From Marthasterias glacialis (Eukaryota > Echinodermata > Asteroidea > Forcipulatida > Asteriidae), in assembly GCA_911728455.2 (NCBI GenBank), contig OU452226.1, positions 12,479,938-12,543,937 on the forward strand: DNA of 64,000 bases. The letters are read 5' to 3'. Shown one piece after another: positions 48,701 to 58,776 of the stretch (position 1 is its first letter; each line of letters starts with the position of its first letter). The translations under genes were made by a program, and so were the position numbers. Under the pieces are notes generated by a model that worked only from the letters and a program-made list of their open reading frames with translations, was not told the DNA's origin and made no database searches.

Positions 48701-51700
48701 GAACTGACATGACAACGAATCACTAAAGAAAAGAAAGTTTACACCAGCAAAATATCCTAAATTCTGTCAATTTGTTTTGCATAAACCAATTGCAGCATTG
48801 AAGTTTCTGCCTCATATGACATCACACTTTTGCTCATGAATATGGAAATTGGCATTAGCACAAAAACCAAAAAGGCACCAAAATACCCTTGAAAATGGCA
48901 AAATGAAAATTGAAAATAAGGTTAAATGGGACACAAAACATGACACAGGTGCATTTCCAAGAATCGCATTACAAAATGTACATTTCAATAGCCGTTTATT
49001 GTTAACTTTGCATTGATTGTAATTATGATTGTAAATTAGAGTTGTTCGTAAGATGCAGGGTAAATTGTCTTGAACTTCTCAGTTTGTTTATAACTTTATA
49101 TTTCATATATTGCATGTTTTATTAATACATGTGACCTTGTTAACTTTTTTCAGGTAATTTGTCAATATACTTATTACTTTTTAAAAATGACTTGCTGGTA
49201 AATGTATGTTGGATTCAATAATTTCAGAAACTAGCCCGAATAGCTAGAGTTAAAACATATGAAGGGCAATACCTGATTATGTCATTGATTGCATCACAAC
49301 TAGTCTGTTTTTTGTGTGTATTTCCAGAGGGGATAAGGTGGTTGCTGTGGCGAGTATGAACTCTGACCCCGTCGTGTCGAGGTTTGCGGAGTTCATTGCA
49401 TCTGGGAAAGAACTCACGAAGTCTGAAGTAGAGTAAGTGAAATTGAATTCCTGAAATTTCTTGGCCTTAGTAATACTTGTCATGCATTCCAAGTTGTTAA
49501 ATTATCCCAAACTGCCCCAAACACATCAGAATCTTTCAAACGGTTTTGCTGGATTCTGTTTGATTGAGTTGTGTATGTCACATCCAAAAATGTATCCAGG
49601 ATTTTGAAGTATGGGGGGAAGACAAGTATTTGTAGATAATCTCATAGACCCTTGCATATGAAGGCCTGTATGCTTCCTTCTTGAAAGGGCAAAGGCACCA
49701 AGGCATTTTCTTCTTGATAAAGGGCACCTCTATGAGGAAATTGTAAATTTCTACCAGAACATTTCAAAGGCACCAAGGCAGTGACCAGGGGCATCGGAGG
49801 CAATTGCCTCCGTTAAGTATCAGGCCTGCATATGACGTCACAAGCTCAAACAGCGCCCTCACTGATGACTTAGCTGAGACTTGTGTGTGTCGTGTACACG
49901 TGAGCACGTTTCCATTGATTTGACGTCGGCATGGGCGTCAATAACTCCCATTGGAGTGTATTGGAACAATTATTTACCGTTACTTTCCTCTCTTTCTTTG
50001 GATGGCACAGATCTGGTCCAGAGACCTGGACGTCTAGGATGTGAGTGGTTCAACGAGCAAAGTAACTGCTTCATAACAATCCCGTAACCATGGGAAGGGA
50101 TCCCAGGGGACTAGCCAGACATGTCCCATGCTTTTACTTTGGTGGGGTGGAAGTTGGACATGTCTACCACAAACACTCTCACCCCCCCCCCCCTCCCCAA
50201 ATAAATTTAAAAAAAAAGCTTTTAAATAAATTATAAAAACATACTGTCATTGATTTTGGCAAATACATGTAATTGTCATCTACCGGTGTAACCTATTCAG
50301 ATTTTGGAAGTAACTTTTGGATTTGTGATTTACGAGTACTTCAAATATGACCAGTACTGAAGCATTATTTATGGCCTATTATCAAGCTATTGTATTCTTC
50401 GAGGCTACTGGTCAATCTTTTACCATTATTTTATTCAACCAAAATAACAAAACATGTACAGTGAACAAAGGTACAAAGTTTATATGAACCACTTTAAATA
50501 AAGCATTATAACAAAGAATTAAAATGATAAAAACAGAAAAAACAAAGCAAGCAATAACAAACCAAAACATAGATAAAAAAAAACACTTTTTTTCTTTTTA
50601 ATTAATGTTGTCGTGCTTCCTTTTTTTTAAATACACAAGGTTCACAAAGTGATGATATTAGTAACATCTAAATTATTTACGCATTCTGTTCTCAACTCAG
50701 GAACAAGGTTGTCGCTCGTAACAATCTGTATTATCTTCAAGCAAACCTGACTCCTCAATTCTGTTTGGTCAACCCATGACAACAAAAGTGTGGTAAATAT
50801 ATGGCATATCGCACGGTCCATAACGCCCCCTGCGTATTGCGCTGTTCTAACTGCACTTGAAGTTTGCTTGAGGATAAATTTGTTATCCCACTTGCACGTG
50901 TGGAACACAGAATACCGTAGTGCATCTGTGTCCCACATAACCACCCGGCGTTCAGCCTCGTGGTATGTGGGACTCAGACGTACTACGTTATTCTGTGTAC
51001 CGCTTGTGCTCGAAGGATAAATACTAGAGTATGTGGTGGTTTTGTTCCAACAAAGCTTTATTTGAATCTAGAGATTAGATATTATTAGTTATCAGACAAA
51101 GGCAAGTAGAATACGGAAAAATACAGTGCTTCTGTGGCCCATATCCAACGAGGCCGAAGGGGCACAATATGGGACACAAACGTGCTTTATCGTTCCATAT
51201 TCCACAAGCGAAAGTGTTATAACGAATTTATCTTCAAGAAAATTTGACGCTCAGCTTTGAAATAGCGCAAAAACGCAGAGTTACATAGTACTATAGCAGC
51301 GCAATACACATGGTGTGATATGGACCGTGCAATATGGTATAATAATTATGACACTTGTTGCCATGGATCAACCAATCAGAATGGAGGATTCAAGTTTGCT
51401 TGAAGGTAAATATAGATACTGTAATTTTTTAGTTAATATCCTTAGACATTTGTATTTTTATTTTTTCTCAGATATAGAATTTGTTATATTACACAGACAC
51501 AATACTTTGTGGTGAAATATTTTATACTGTAAATTTAAAACAAGTTTGATGCTTTGCCAAGAAAAAGTATTTGTGAAGGTAAATTTTATAAAGCAGGGAA
51601 GCATAAAAATCTGCTTAGCACAAGTTGCTCAGCGGAACAGGGCCCAATTTCATAAAGCCTATAAGCACCAAAACTCGCTAAGCAAAGAAAAAACTTTCTT

Positions 51701-52990
51701 AGCTGAAACAGGTTACCAGCCGAAATACCATATAGTTTCAACTGGTGCCCTACTAATTTTTTGCTTAACAAAATTATCCACTAAGCAGTATTTTCTGCTT
51801 AACAACTTTATGAAATTGGGCCCAGGTTACCATCCGATATGCCGTGTCATTCACACCGTGGCAACTGGTTCCACACCATTATTGCGCTCAGCAAATATAT
51901 TTCTTGAGTAAGATTTTCCGCTCTACAGCTTCATGAAATTGAGCTCCTTTTGTGAACTAGTTGGTATTGGCATATAATGGGCCAAAAAGGAAGAGAAAAG
52001 TTGAAAGTTGGTACATTCAGATTTTACATTTTTTAGTACACTCTATGGAACATTATACTAAATATTGGGTAGCAGTTTACTATAACTTGTTTGCATATTA
52101 CTGTCTTCCTATTGTATGTATTGTAGTTTATTTTTATAACATGTAACCGAGCTTGGTATTCCATTTTTCAAAAGGATTTTCTTTTAGTATCAATCGATCA
52201 ACATCATTTCATGGCCATCATTGTCAGTTCCCTGTGTACCCATCAACCATTGTAGATGTAATTCTCATTTCATAACAGAGTACCAGACTATTCTCTCTTC
52301 CAGCCTCCTTTCGCTTTACATTGATTAAAAGACACAGGCTTCATCGTGATCATGTAAAAGGTCAATGATATTGATTGTGAACATTTGGAGTTTTTACTTG
52401 TTGATTTTAATAACAAATGAACTGCCAAACTGTCAATAAAAAAAAAATCCAGAATGCTTTTGTGATGTTTATTTTGGCTTAAATTTAATCTACCCAGCCA
52501 GATGTACAGTTTGTGAAGAAGTAACAATGTTGTAATGTCTTCCGCTAGCAGTCTTAGCAGCTTAGTCTCCACTTGTGGTAGGAGGGCTGATATTTTAAGG
52601 TTAACAGAACTAAATCTTAGCTGGTGCTTTAGTGGCAATAACTTGTGCAAAACGCATTTATACGTAATTTTTTTTTTACGGAATTAAAAAGAGTTCAAAT
52701 TGCAGAAAGAGGTTTTTGTGAGTCTTTTGTTTCCCCGATTGTCCCTGCCCCTTGTAAATAGAAAATTTACAGTGCACCGCGTTACATGACCTTATATGTC
52801 ATGTTCATTTAAGGACCAACTGTTAATTGTCTGACACTACTGTGGGTTGTCAATCCAGCCATGCCATGCAATTGCATGCTGGGTTAGATTCCTGGCTTGT
52901 TTCCTTAGACTGTGACAATGATCGTATTTTTCCTTCCACAGGACGATAAGTTGTACATACAGGTTAAGAAGCCCGAAGACTTTCCTTTGA
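36790..52990 (+). CDS. AIFM3: Apoptosis-inducing factor 3-like Rieske/FAD oxidoreductase, 16 coding exons
   Basis: Coding exons: 36790-36841, 38112-38268, 39161-39270, 39936-40045, 40357-40401, 40958-41039, 41962-42074, 42234-42412, 43559-43689, 44327-44442, 44852-45064, 46025-46142, 47019-47117, 47835-47910, 49328-49432, 52942-52990. All have GT/AG borders and consistent phases, giving 584 residues (human about 605). Residues 1-8, MGSSSSKN, fit N-myristoylation. A Rieske [2Fe-2S] domain (about 70-150) has CTH (C97, H99) and CPWH (C116, H119). The FAD-binding GGGGAAA is at 184-190, the NAD-binding GTSFIG at 322-327 and FAAGD at 446-450. HWQ and [10 protein letters not shown] mark the C-terminal domain. 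The family is a flavin and iron-sulfur oxidoreductase linked to mitochondria and apoptosis in vertebrates. The 5' UTR exon begins at 36,679. The last exon ([16 protein letters not shown]) is the least certain, as the family varies there. Introns carry SINEs and foldback elements. Confidence 0.93.
37096..37225. repeat. Dispersed repeat in AIFM3-like intron 1, copy 1
   Basis: GAATTGCTGAAATCATT, CTGGCACAAAGAA and AGAGAACAAAGATTCTCTT recur in order at 39,410-39,520 in intron 3. Non-coding. Confidence 0.55.
39388..39545. repeat. Dispersed repeat in AIFM3-like intron 3, copy 2
   Basis: Partner of the repeat at 37,096-37,225, with CAGAATTGCTGAAATCATTT and CCAAGAGAACAAAGATTCTC. Confidence 0.55.
40236..40285. 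repeat. Degenerate telomere-like hexamer run
   Basis: TTACGGTTAGGATTAGGGTTAGG and neighbours are imperfect copies of TTAGGG, about eight units in 50 bp, within intron 4 of the AIFM3-like gene. Interstitial. Confidence 0.5.
41134..41400 (+). mobile_element. tRNA-Leu-derived SINE, copy 2 (3'-truncated)
   Basis: GTGGCCGAGCGATCTAGATC, ACTCAAGTTCTG, B box GGGTTCGAATCACGG and GCACGTAAAAGATCTCAGAA match the 33,340 copy. The tail is missing. In intron 6 of the AIFM3-like gene. Confidence 0.75.
41672..41715. repeat. Inverted repeat GGCAAGCTTGCC
   Basis: TGCAAGCTTGCCAGA and TCTGGCAAGCTTGCC form a hairpin, and GCAAGCTTGC is itself palindromic. Further AAGCTTGC-like pieces follow up to 41,890. Confidence 0.45.
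43835..44035. repeat. G-rich and pyrimidine-rich low-complexity stretch
   Basis: Runs of 12 G, then GAGG and CTCC stretches, in intron 9 of the AIFM3-like gene. Likely simple-sequence expansion. Confidence 0.6.
44188..44236. repeat. Short hairpin CCATTTTGGGAGTCA
   Basis: CCATTTTGGGAGTCA and TGACTCCCAAAATGG are exact inverted copies about 16 bp apart, some 90 bp upstream of exon 10. Confidence 0.6.
45554..45640. repeat. G/C-run repeat with CAGTGGCGCATCC end
   Basis: CAGTGGCGCATCCTGAGGTG is followed by GGCAGGGAGGGG and CCCCCCTCCCTC. Similar to the ends noted at 5,371 and 35,197. Confidence 0.35.
46267..46705 (-). mobile_element. tRNA-Leu-derived SINE, copy 3 (full length)
   Basis: On the minus strand GTGTCGTGGCCGAGCGGTTA, CGGACTCAAGCTCTGG, B box GGGTTCGAGTCCCGG, then the same body as the 33,340 copy, and a tail with AGCGCATTATAAATGTAAAG and (ATT)n. 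This is the best preserved of the three. It lies in intron 12 of the AIFM3-like gene. Confidence 0.85.
47310..47405 (+). mobile_element. 5'-truncated tRNA-derived SINE
   Basis: CCAGAGGTCGCAGGCTCAAATCCC is a B-box region followed by CACCCCGAAATTGAATAAAA, as in the copy at 47,573. The A box is lost. Confidence 0.55.
47573..47690 (+). mobile_element. tRNA-Asn-like SINE
   Basis: GCTAGATAGCTCAGTGGGTA-GAGCGCC (A box), ACGTTAATCC anticodon loop with GTT, GGTTGCAGGTTC (B box), then GTTCACCCCAAAATTAAATT as the body. Two copies lie within 300 bp. Confidence 0.65.
48001..48318. mobile_element. MITE candidate with about 20-bp terminal inverted repeats
   Basis: TCGTGTGTGCCCTGTAAAAG at the left and CTTTTACTGGGCACACGACA at the right are inverted copies. 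A subterminal CTTACGCCCTTTTA occurs at both ends (48,031 and 48,268). Intron 14 of the AIFM3-like gene. Confidence 0.6.
50731..51410. mobile_element. 680-bp long-inverted-repeat (foldback) element
   Basis: The left end TTATCTTCAAGCAAACCTGA is the imperfect reverse complement of the right end TTCAAGTTTGCTTGAAGGTA. Further matching arms: ATCGCACGGTCCATAAC with TATGGACCGTGCAATAT, and CAGCGCAATAC. The inner part is itself folded: GAACACAGAATACCGTAGTG (50,903) with TACTACGTTATTCTGTGTAC (50,980). Non-coding. Intron 15 of the AIFM3-like gene. Confidence 0.7.
51643..51828. mobile_element. Foldback element GGGCCCAATTTCATAAAG
   Basis: GGGCCCAATTTCATAAAGCC at the left and AACTTTATGAAATTGGGCCC at the right are near-exact inverted copies, with TAAGCA-type inner repeats. 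A damaged relative follows (about 51,830-51,950). Confidence 0.8.
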
Positions 52991-53251
52991 AGTTAAGATT
53001 ACTCAAAACTTCTGAGTCAGAGGTTCACCTTCTGTTGTAACTACCAGCTACAATTCTTAAAGTTGATGCTTCCGAAGTTCCGAGGCACAGTTCACAGTTC
53101 AATGCTACCATTGTTTGGAACACTCAAGATGGCTAAAATGGTCCTCCAAGTAGCGATGGGGTTTCATGTTTTTGTGGCGCCTGACGTCCTGCAACACCTT
53201 GAATTCGCGAGCATTCTGCTCCTTGGCATGGCCATCTTCTTCTGACTGTTG

Positions 53252-53257
53252 AATAAA
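53252..53257 (+). terminator. Polyadenylation signal of the AIFM3-like gene
   Basis: AATAAA about 260 bp after the TGA at 52,988-52,990, and the first such hexamer in the 3' UTR. Confidence 0.55.
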
Positions 53258-53259
53258 AT

Positions 53260-53670
53260 AATGTAAAAAGATACAAGAACATAATTTTCTGACTATTCTC
53301 AAAGGGCCATCACAGAATTTTCCACAACTTTTTTTTATGAATGGACATTTTTTTAATTATGTATTGTTTTTTTTAACCTACCATTGTCAGATATGGTTTG
53401 CAGATATATGTTTCATTTTCTTTCTCAACTTCCAGTCTTTTTACCATGTTGTAGACCATGTTTGAAGTCACAGGTCGATACTTTCGATGTTTCCTGTGAT
53501 AAATGACATAATACAAAAGACATTTAATAGTTTAATTTTTTTTTACTAATATTATATCCAATAAATAAATTAACCTGATTCATAAATCATACTCATCTGG
53601 GAGGAGCAATGAAATAATTTGTGCATATTTGTGAAATTTATAAATAACCACCTTCACGGTTATATGCAAC
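53260..53670. other. Intergenic stretch
   Basis: AT-rich, nothing recognised. Confidence 0.4.
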
Positions 53671-53678
53671 ATCTTGAT

Positions 53679-53828
53679 CAAGGTGCAGATTTGTTTATTT
53701 CGAACTCTTGTTGCCGCCTGCGACTCAGTGCTGGAACATCAGGCACCTTCCAGACGTGTGCGTGAAAGTTTGATCGCCGATTCGCAGACAGCAACGTGTA
53801 CTCAAATAAAACAAATCTGCCCCTTGAA
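53679..53828. mobile_element. Foldback element GGTGCAGATTTGTTT
   Basis: CAAGGTGCAGATTTGTTTAT at the left and AATAAAACAAATCTGCCCCT at the right, with inner arms AACTCTTGTTGCCGCCTGCG and CGCAGACAGCAACGTGTACT, fold over about 150 bp. Confidence 0.65.
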
Positions 53829-54674
53829 AAAAATAGCATAATAACCGTGGGGGTGTTTATTACTTTTTAGTATTGATGGATTGCACATGACGTCAACAAT
53901 GGGGAAAATCAGCCGTCTTTGATGACAGTGATTGCAAATTTTTGAGCGCATGTGTGCCTTTAATAAACTCCTTACATGATTGGTTGGAAAGCAACTCAAG
54001 CTGCATTGAAACTTACAGAGCTTGACGCGGCTACAGGCCAAAATATAAACTGTCATCAAAGATGGTGTCTATTTATACAACCCATCTATTACTATTAGTA
54101 TTACCAAGCGTGTACAGTATATATTCTTTGGCCTTGGAGAATGGAGACTTTGGTTTGCCAAAGAAGTTGTAACTTTTTAATTTAATTTTATAAAGTCCAG
54201 AATTCAGAAAGCACTGATTTTGACAATCATAAATGTTGTATTGTGTCTAACTAAACTTAAAATGTGTATGGCAGCTTCTGTTTTACGCAATCACCATTTT
54301 ACAAAATGCAATGTTTTGCGTACTGTTGCGGCCGGCTGGCTATCCTGATTAGCCAAGTGTCTGAAATACACGTTGCAACGATGCTTTTTGTACGTAATTC
54401 GACAGCATATACCTACCCACTAAACTGACGACCAGGGGTGTATTTGGAGGAACGGCGTATGGCCATCACAGCTAGTGTCAGCCACATCCTTAAAATAGTC
54501 CTTGCGTTGAAAACAGAACTTGCTAAAACATCTCATAAAACAGTTGTGAAAACTTTCCTTGGAAAGTGGGAGCATGCAAGACACTCACACAAAACGTTTG
54601 TTTCCAATTTCGACAGGGCGACCTCTATTGGTAATTTTGATTGTGAGCCTTTTCTAAATTTTAGCTTACTTCGG

Positions 54675-54700
54675 CTCTGTCATTGGCTCCGCCTTTCTTT
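54675..54700 (+). promoter_or_regulatory. Possible proximal promoter of selenoprotein H
   Basis: CATTGGCTCCGCC (inverted CCAAT with an adjoining GC element) lies about 175 bp upstream of the start codon. Only motif-based. Confidence 0.25.
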
Positions 54701-54859
54701 CTGATGAAGCCCTGTGTCAAATGCGAACGACTTCCGAACTAGCTGGCGGAGAATAAGCCAAAGCCTAAAGTTAAAACTGTCATTTCGAAAAGGCTATAAT
54801 CGCAATTTAATGCTGTTGAACGGGCGACCTCTGTAGAGTTGGCTCTGAACGTAAACAAC

Positions 54860-56444
54860 ATGGCTCCTCCACGTGGGAAAAAACGTGTGGTCGAGACTGC
54901 GGGAAACTCGGAAAATGACGGAGGGCAGTCAACTAAAACTGAAGTGACGACCGCCAAAAAATCGAAGAAGGAAAAAGTGGAGTCTTCGAAATTACCTTCT
55001 GGTAAAATGCGAGTTGTCATTGAGCACTGGTAAGTCGTTAAACTTTTACAGTCACAGAGCAAGGACCCACAGGCTGACAGGGATCGGGAGTAGACACAGT
55101 CACACAGGTAGTTAGTTGTGCATGCAAATATTAGTTTATTGCAATGACGGTATGACATCTCATCAGAGGTTGCCAACTCTCCCTGATTCTGCAGACAGTG
55201 CCCTGAAAATAAACCAATCTTTCCAACTTAAGCAAGATCTGATGTTAAAAGTCCCAGCTAGCACTAGCAGCAGGTTTTGTACACTGGGTCCAAACTTATT
55301 TTTTTTAGACCTGCACTGTTCTTCGTCACAACCCGACTACATACATTTGGAGAATTTGTACATATTGAGAGCGCACTTTACTTTTCCCACTACACTGCAA
55401 AATTTTTCTTTCCTTATTTGAACGACATAATATTTATGGTTTTGAGGTGAAATACATTTCATATGTTCTTTCAAGGGATCCAGACACAAGTACCAGTATT
55501 TCAAAATTGGCAAAAATATTTTACTCAATCTACATCTCATTGTGTGGGTTAAATGAAGCATATCACGGTACGTGCATGCTCTGTAAGCACTCTGATTTCC
55601 AGGCAATCTTTGTTCCGTGCGTCGAAGTCTACATGAATTGAAAGTACACTTGCTAATTAATTGCATCAGCACACATATCATAATCACTGGACCCATTTGC
55701 ATTGATTTACAGTCGTTCCTGACGAGTGTACGGACGCAATGCTGATCAGATCATTGAGGCATTGCAGTCCGAGTTCCCTGATCTCAGTGCAGAGAAGAAC
55801 CCAACAAAGCCTCGCTCCAAGAGCTTTGAGATATCTCTCTTTAAAGAGGATGGGTCTGGTAAGTAGAATGTGCAATGGGAAACTTTTAAATGCTTTTAAA
55901 TGGTGCGCACACCATTGGATTGAAAATATCAATGTTTACAGATTTGAAATAGTTTTGCTTGAAATGCTATAGTTTTTTGAGAAATGAGTAAAACAATTAG
56001 TTTTGATTTTGTAACTCCGATGATAGATTGAGCTTAAACTTTCACAGGTTTGTTCTTCTATAGTCAGTGGGTCACATAAAGTGCAGTTACTGGTCTTTTG
56101 ACAGTTACCAATGTTGGCAAGACACATGAGGTAAATTTCCATTGATGGCTTCGGACACGCACATTGTTTTCAAGAACATTGGATTTTTACCTGGTACCTC
56201 TACGTCTCCCAATGCTTTTTTTTTTTAATTCGCAGTAATGAAAGCCACGGCCTGGTTGAAGGCGACATATTCTTCACCATATTATGATAATTTTTCTACT
56301 GGTAGGGTAGCCTATAATTAACTGTGATGATATTGTTACTCCGTAGAAGTTCTTCTCTGGACTGGTGTCAAGAAGGGACCCCCACGTAAATTGAAGTTTC
56401 CAGATGCTTCTGTTGTGATTGAAGCGTTCAAGAAAGCCTTGTAA
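54860..56444 (+). CDS. SELENOH: Selenoprotein H (TGA read as selenocysteine)
   Basis: Coding exons 54860-55029, 55713-55858 and 56347-56444 (stop TAA 56442-56444) join in phase to 137 codons including Sec and give a basic N-terminal tail (MAPPRGKKR, AKKSKKEK) and a thioredoxin-like domain. TGA at 55,720-55,722 falls in the motif C57-R-S-U60, followed by RVYGRNA, then NPTKPRSKSFEISLF and LLWTGVKKGPPRKLKFPD, which are the hallmark blocks of this family. The Cys codon is split by intron 1 (TG|T). The CxxU redox site is the family's active motif. Vertebrate SELENOH is nucleolar, DNA-binding and redox-responsive. The lysine-rich tail agrees with nuclear targeting. Conventional gene calling will stop at the TGA or miss exon 2. 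Confidence 0.95.
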
Positions 56445-57104
56445 AGTTTGTTCGCATAACACAGGTAAGAATATAGGCCTACTGTGATACTAATTAATTA
56501 ATTCAACCTTTGCCAATTCTGTAGCTAAGCTTCATAACAAATTACAAGTTCCTATGTTCAGTCAAGATCGGAATGGAAAGTTTATCTGCTGTCAAGATTA
56601 TTATGGTACAAATTAATGAGGTTGACACTGAAAGGACATGGAGTAAAGCTGGTCACCTTATTGGGATGGGGAAATGCTGCTTAATATTGTACGCTGCACA
56701 GGGAGCTTTGAGGCCATGCTGGCCAGTGGTAGAGAGAAAACCATGGGATGGGGGCAGTTGAGGATTGAGGCAAAGTCGGATCAGATCCAGATTGTTCACC
56801 TATAATACTTACATGTAAATGACAGATCAAGTCAGATGTCCAATTAAACAGGGATGAGAAATGTCAGACTTTTAAATGAATTCAGACCTTTTTATGTCTG
56901 CCTGGTGAAGAAAATTCCCTGTTCTTTCCTTCAGATATAAAGAATACAAGCTCTCTGATCTAATTCGACTTTTGCCAATTCTGTAGCTAAGCTTCGTAAC
57001 AAATTACAAGTCTTATATTCAGTCAAGATCGGAATCAACTTCTCTTTTGTTCAAGATACTGTTCCCAAAAGCTCATTGGGGGATCAGTCTACAACTCCAG
57101 GGGT

Positions 57105-57250
57105 CGATTTCACGAAGCACTAAGATTCATCTTAAGATGAGTTTTCAGTATTACCATAGCGATTTGTATTGTGACATCACACTTTTCTTAGCAACTAAGA
57201 GTGATTCGCAGTTAAGATCAATCTTAGCTCTTTGTGAATTCGACCCCAGG
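57105..57250. mobile_element. Foldback element, TCGATTTCAC family copy 2 (inverted)
   Basis: GGTCGATTTCACGAAGCACT at the left and GCTCTTTGTGAATTCGACCC at the right, with CATCTTAAGATGAG inside. Matches the reverse complement of 36,424-36,571. Confidence 0.75.
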
Positions 57251-57509
57251 GGTTTACCGAAAAGTGGAAATGGCATCATTTGAACATAACTCCCAGACTT
57301 TGGATTCTAGTTTCAGACCTTTTTGTCAGCAATGACTCTCATCCTTGATTAAAAACAAGGTGACCATTAGACACATGGAGTCGTCACTGGTTAACACCAT
57401 GGATGTCTACCCACTTGCACCTCTCTAAAGTCTTGCTTTCCTTCTTGTGTCCCCAACAGTCACCTCTCAGCCACTAGAGAGTAAGATTAGATGTACCAGC
57501 AGAGGACCC

Positions 57510-57585
57510 TGATAAGCGCTAATGACAGATGGTAACTCAAGAAGCTTGAGGCTTAGGTTATCATCTCGAGAAAAGAAAAAAGCTT
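57510..57585 (+). promoter_or_regulatory. SECIS-like hairpin
   Basis: ATGA at 57,522-57,525 is followed 13 nt later by AA (57,539-57,540), and CGAG lies at 57,567-57,570. Between them AGATGGTAAC (57,527-57,536) pairs with GTTATCATCT (57,557-57,566) over 10 bp with one G-U. The quartet is ATGA on the 5' side and GA on the 3' side, as in eukaryotic SECIS. The apical part can form a small extra stem (CTCAAG/CTTGAG), and the lower stem is weak by eye. Sits about 60 bp into the predicted last 3' UTR exon. Confidence 0.6.
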
Positions 57586-58087
57586 TTGAGTGCTCTGGTG
57601 GGACGTCATAAAGACAGGATGTGGTTGTGAACAAATAGCAGCATTTTTGTATTTTTCAAATGTAAACCTACAACCTCGAACAATGCATAGTATTCAGCAG
57701 GCATGCATACATGTATAACTGTAATAACTAACGATTTAATTTTCAGTGACTTGCTATTATTGACAGTTTGTGGCAAGTGGAGAAAGTAACCGGATCAACT
57801 ACAGCATTCACAGCCTACTGTAATAACTTTTGACATTGATGTATCTTTAAAAACATTGTTTCATGAAGCAAAATTGTTTTCCTCAAAGGAAAAGAATTTG
57901 ACCAGCTTAAATGTCTCTTCAAAGACAGTTTAGTTTTCATACACTTTTGATACAAGTCTGAAAATGTGTAGCATTATTATAACAATTATGTTAATATTTG
58001 TTGACTATTTTGTATTAGCATTTCCTTATCACACACATACTCTGATCATTGATACTATTCTTGTCTGTGAACAAGGGGGTATTCAGT

Positions 58088-58093
58088 AATAAA
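58088..58093 (+). terminator. Polyadenylation signal 1, selenoprotein H
   Basis: AATAAA downstream of the SECIS-like hairpin. Confidence 0.4.
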
Positions 58094-58346
58094 ACAGCTC
58101 ATTGTTTTTTGAAGATGAGTCTTGTTATTAATCTTTGATTTAAAAAAAGGGTTGGATTACTTGTACATATTAAAATATGTTTAGCGTTAAACGGTTGATG
58201 TCATGAACCATTCCTCAAAAATATTTTTGTCGGACACTCTGTCATCAAACACTTTCAAATATATTTCTAACAACCTCATTTGTCCCTTGCCTACGTTTCA
58301 AGTAACTGTGTTGAAAGAAATTATGTGAATGCAACTTGTAAAATGT

Positions 58347-58352
58347 AATAAA
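58347..58352 (+). terminator. Polyadenylation signal 2, selenoprotein H
   Basis: AATAAA about 260 bp further on, some 430 bp before the stop codon of the convergent kinase gene. Confidence 0.4.
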
Positions 58353-58776
58353 ACCTTTGTTGAAAGAATATTAGAGCACAGGCTATCTTTTTTTTTTTAA
58401 TCAAACAATCCGTGGATAGATTTGAATAGGATTTGTCACTTTTCTTATTGTTCTATCTTTGGTTCTAGGACTTGATAAAGTAATTAATTTCCAGCTGAAA
58501 TTGGGTGGATCTCGAGCTTGCAAGAGAGGATGGCATTAGCTAAGGTCTTATAATTGCTTTCATATTGCATCCTCAATTTTGTAACTTTTCCAGCCATTGT
58601 ACGTCTACCATTCCTCGGTCTTCGATGCAATGTTCTAAGAGGAAGTAAAAACAGCCTTGCTGCATGTTATTATTAAACATTATGCCTACTCTCAAAGGTT
58701 TAGACCAGATGCAAAACATGACTACCCACATCTCCCATTTATAATAAATAAACCCATCATCTTGTGCTTCCTTAAA

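Larger units (their letters stand above)
56445..58370 (+). other. Selenoprotein H 3' UTR, split by one intron
   Basis: Exon 3 continues to 56,464, where ACACAG|GTAAGAAT is a strong donor. CTTCTTGTGTCCCCAACAG at 57,441-57,459 is a strong acceptor with a pyrimidine tract. The downstream exon from 57,460 would hold the SECIS-like hairpin and two AATAAA signals (58,088 and 58,347). The intron carries a foldback element. The splice pair is inferred. Confidence 0.55.

Noticed and set aside
55720-55722. TGA in selenoprotein H exon 2 taken as a pseudogene lesion
   Set aside because: The flanking protein is fully conserved, the TGA sits exactly at the known Sec position, and a SECIS-like structure lies downstream.
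55737-55972. A separate plus-strand open frame starting MLIRSLRHC
   Set aside because: It is an alternative frame over selenoprotein H exon 2 and the following intron.
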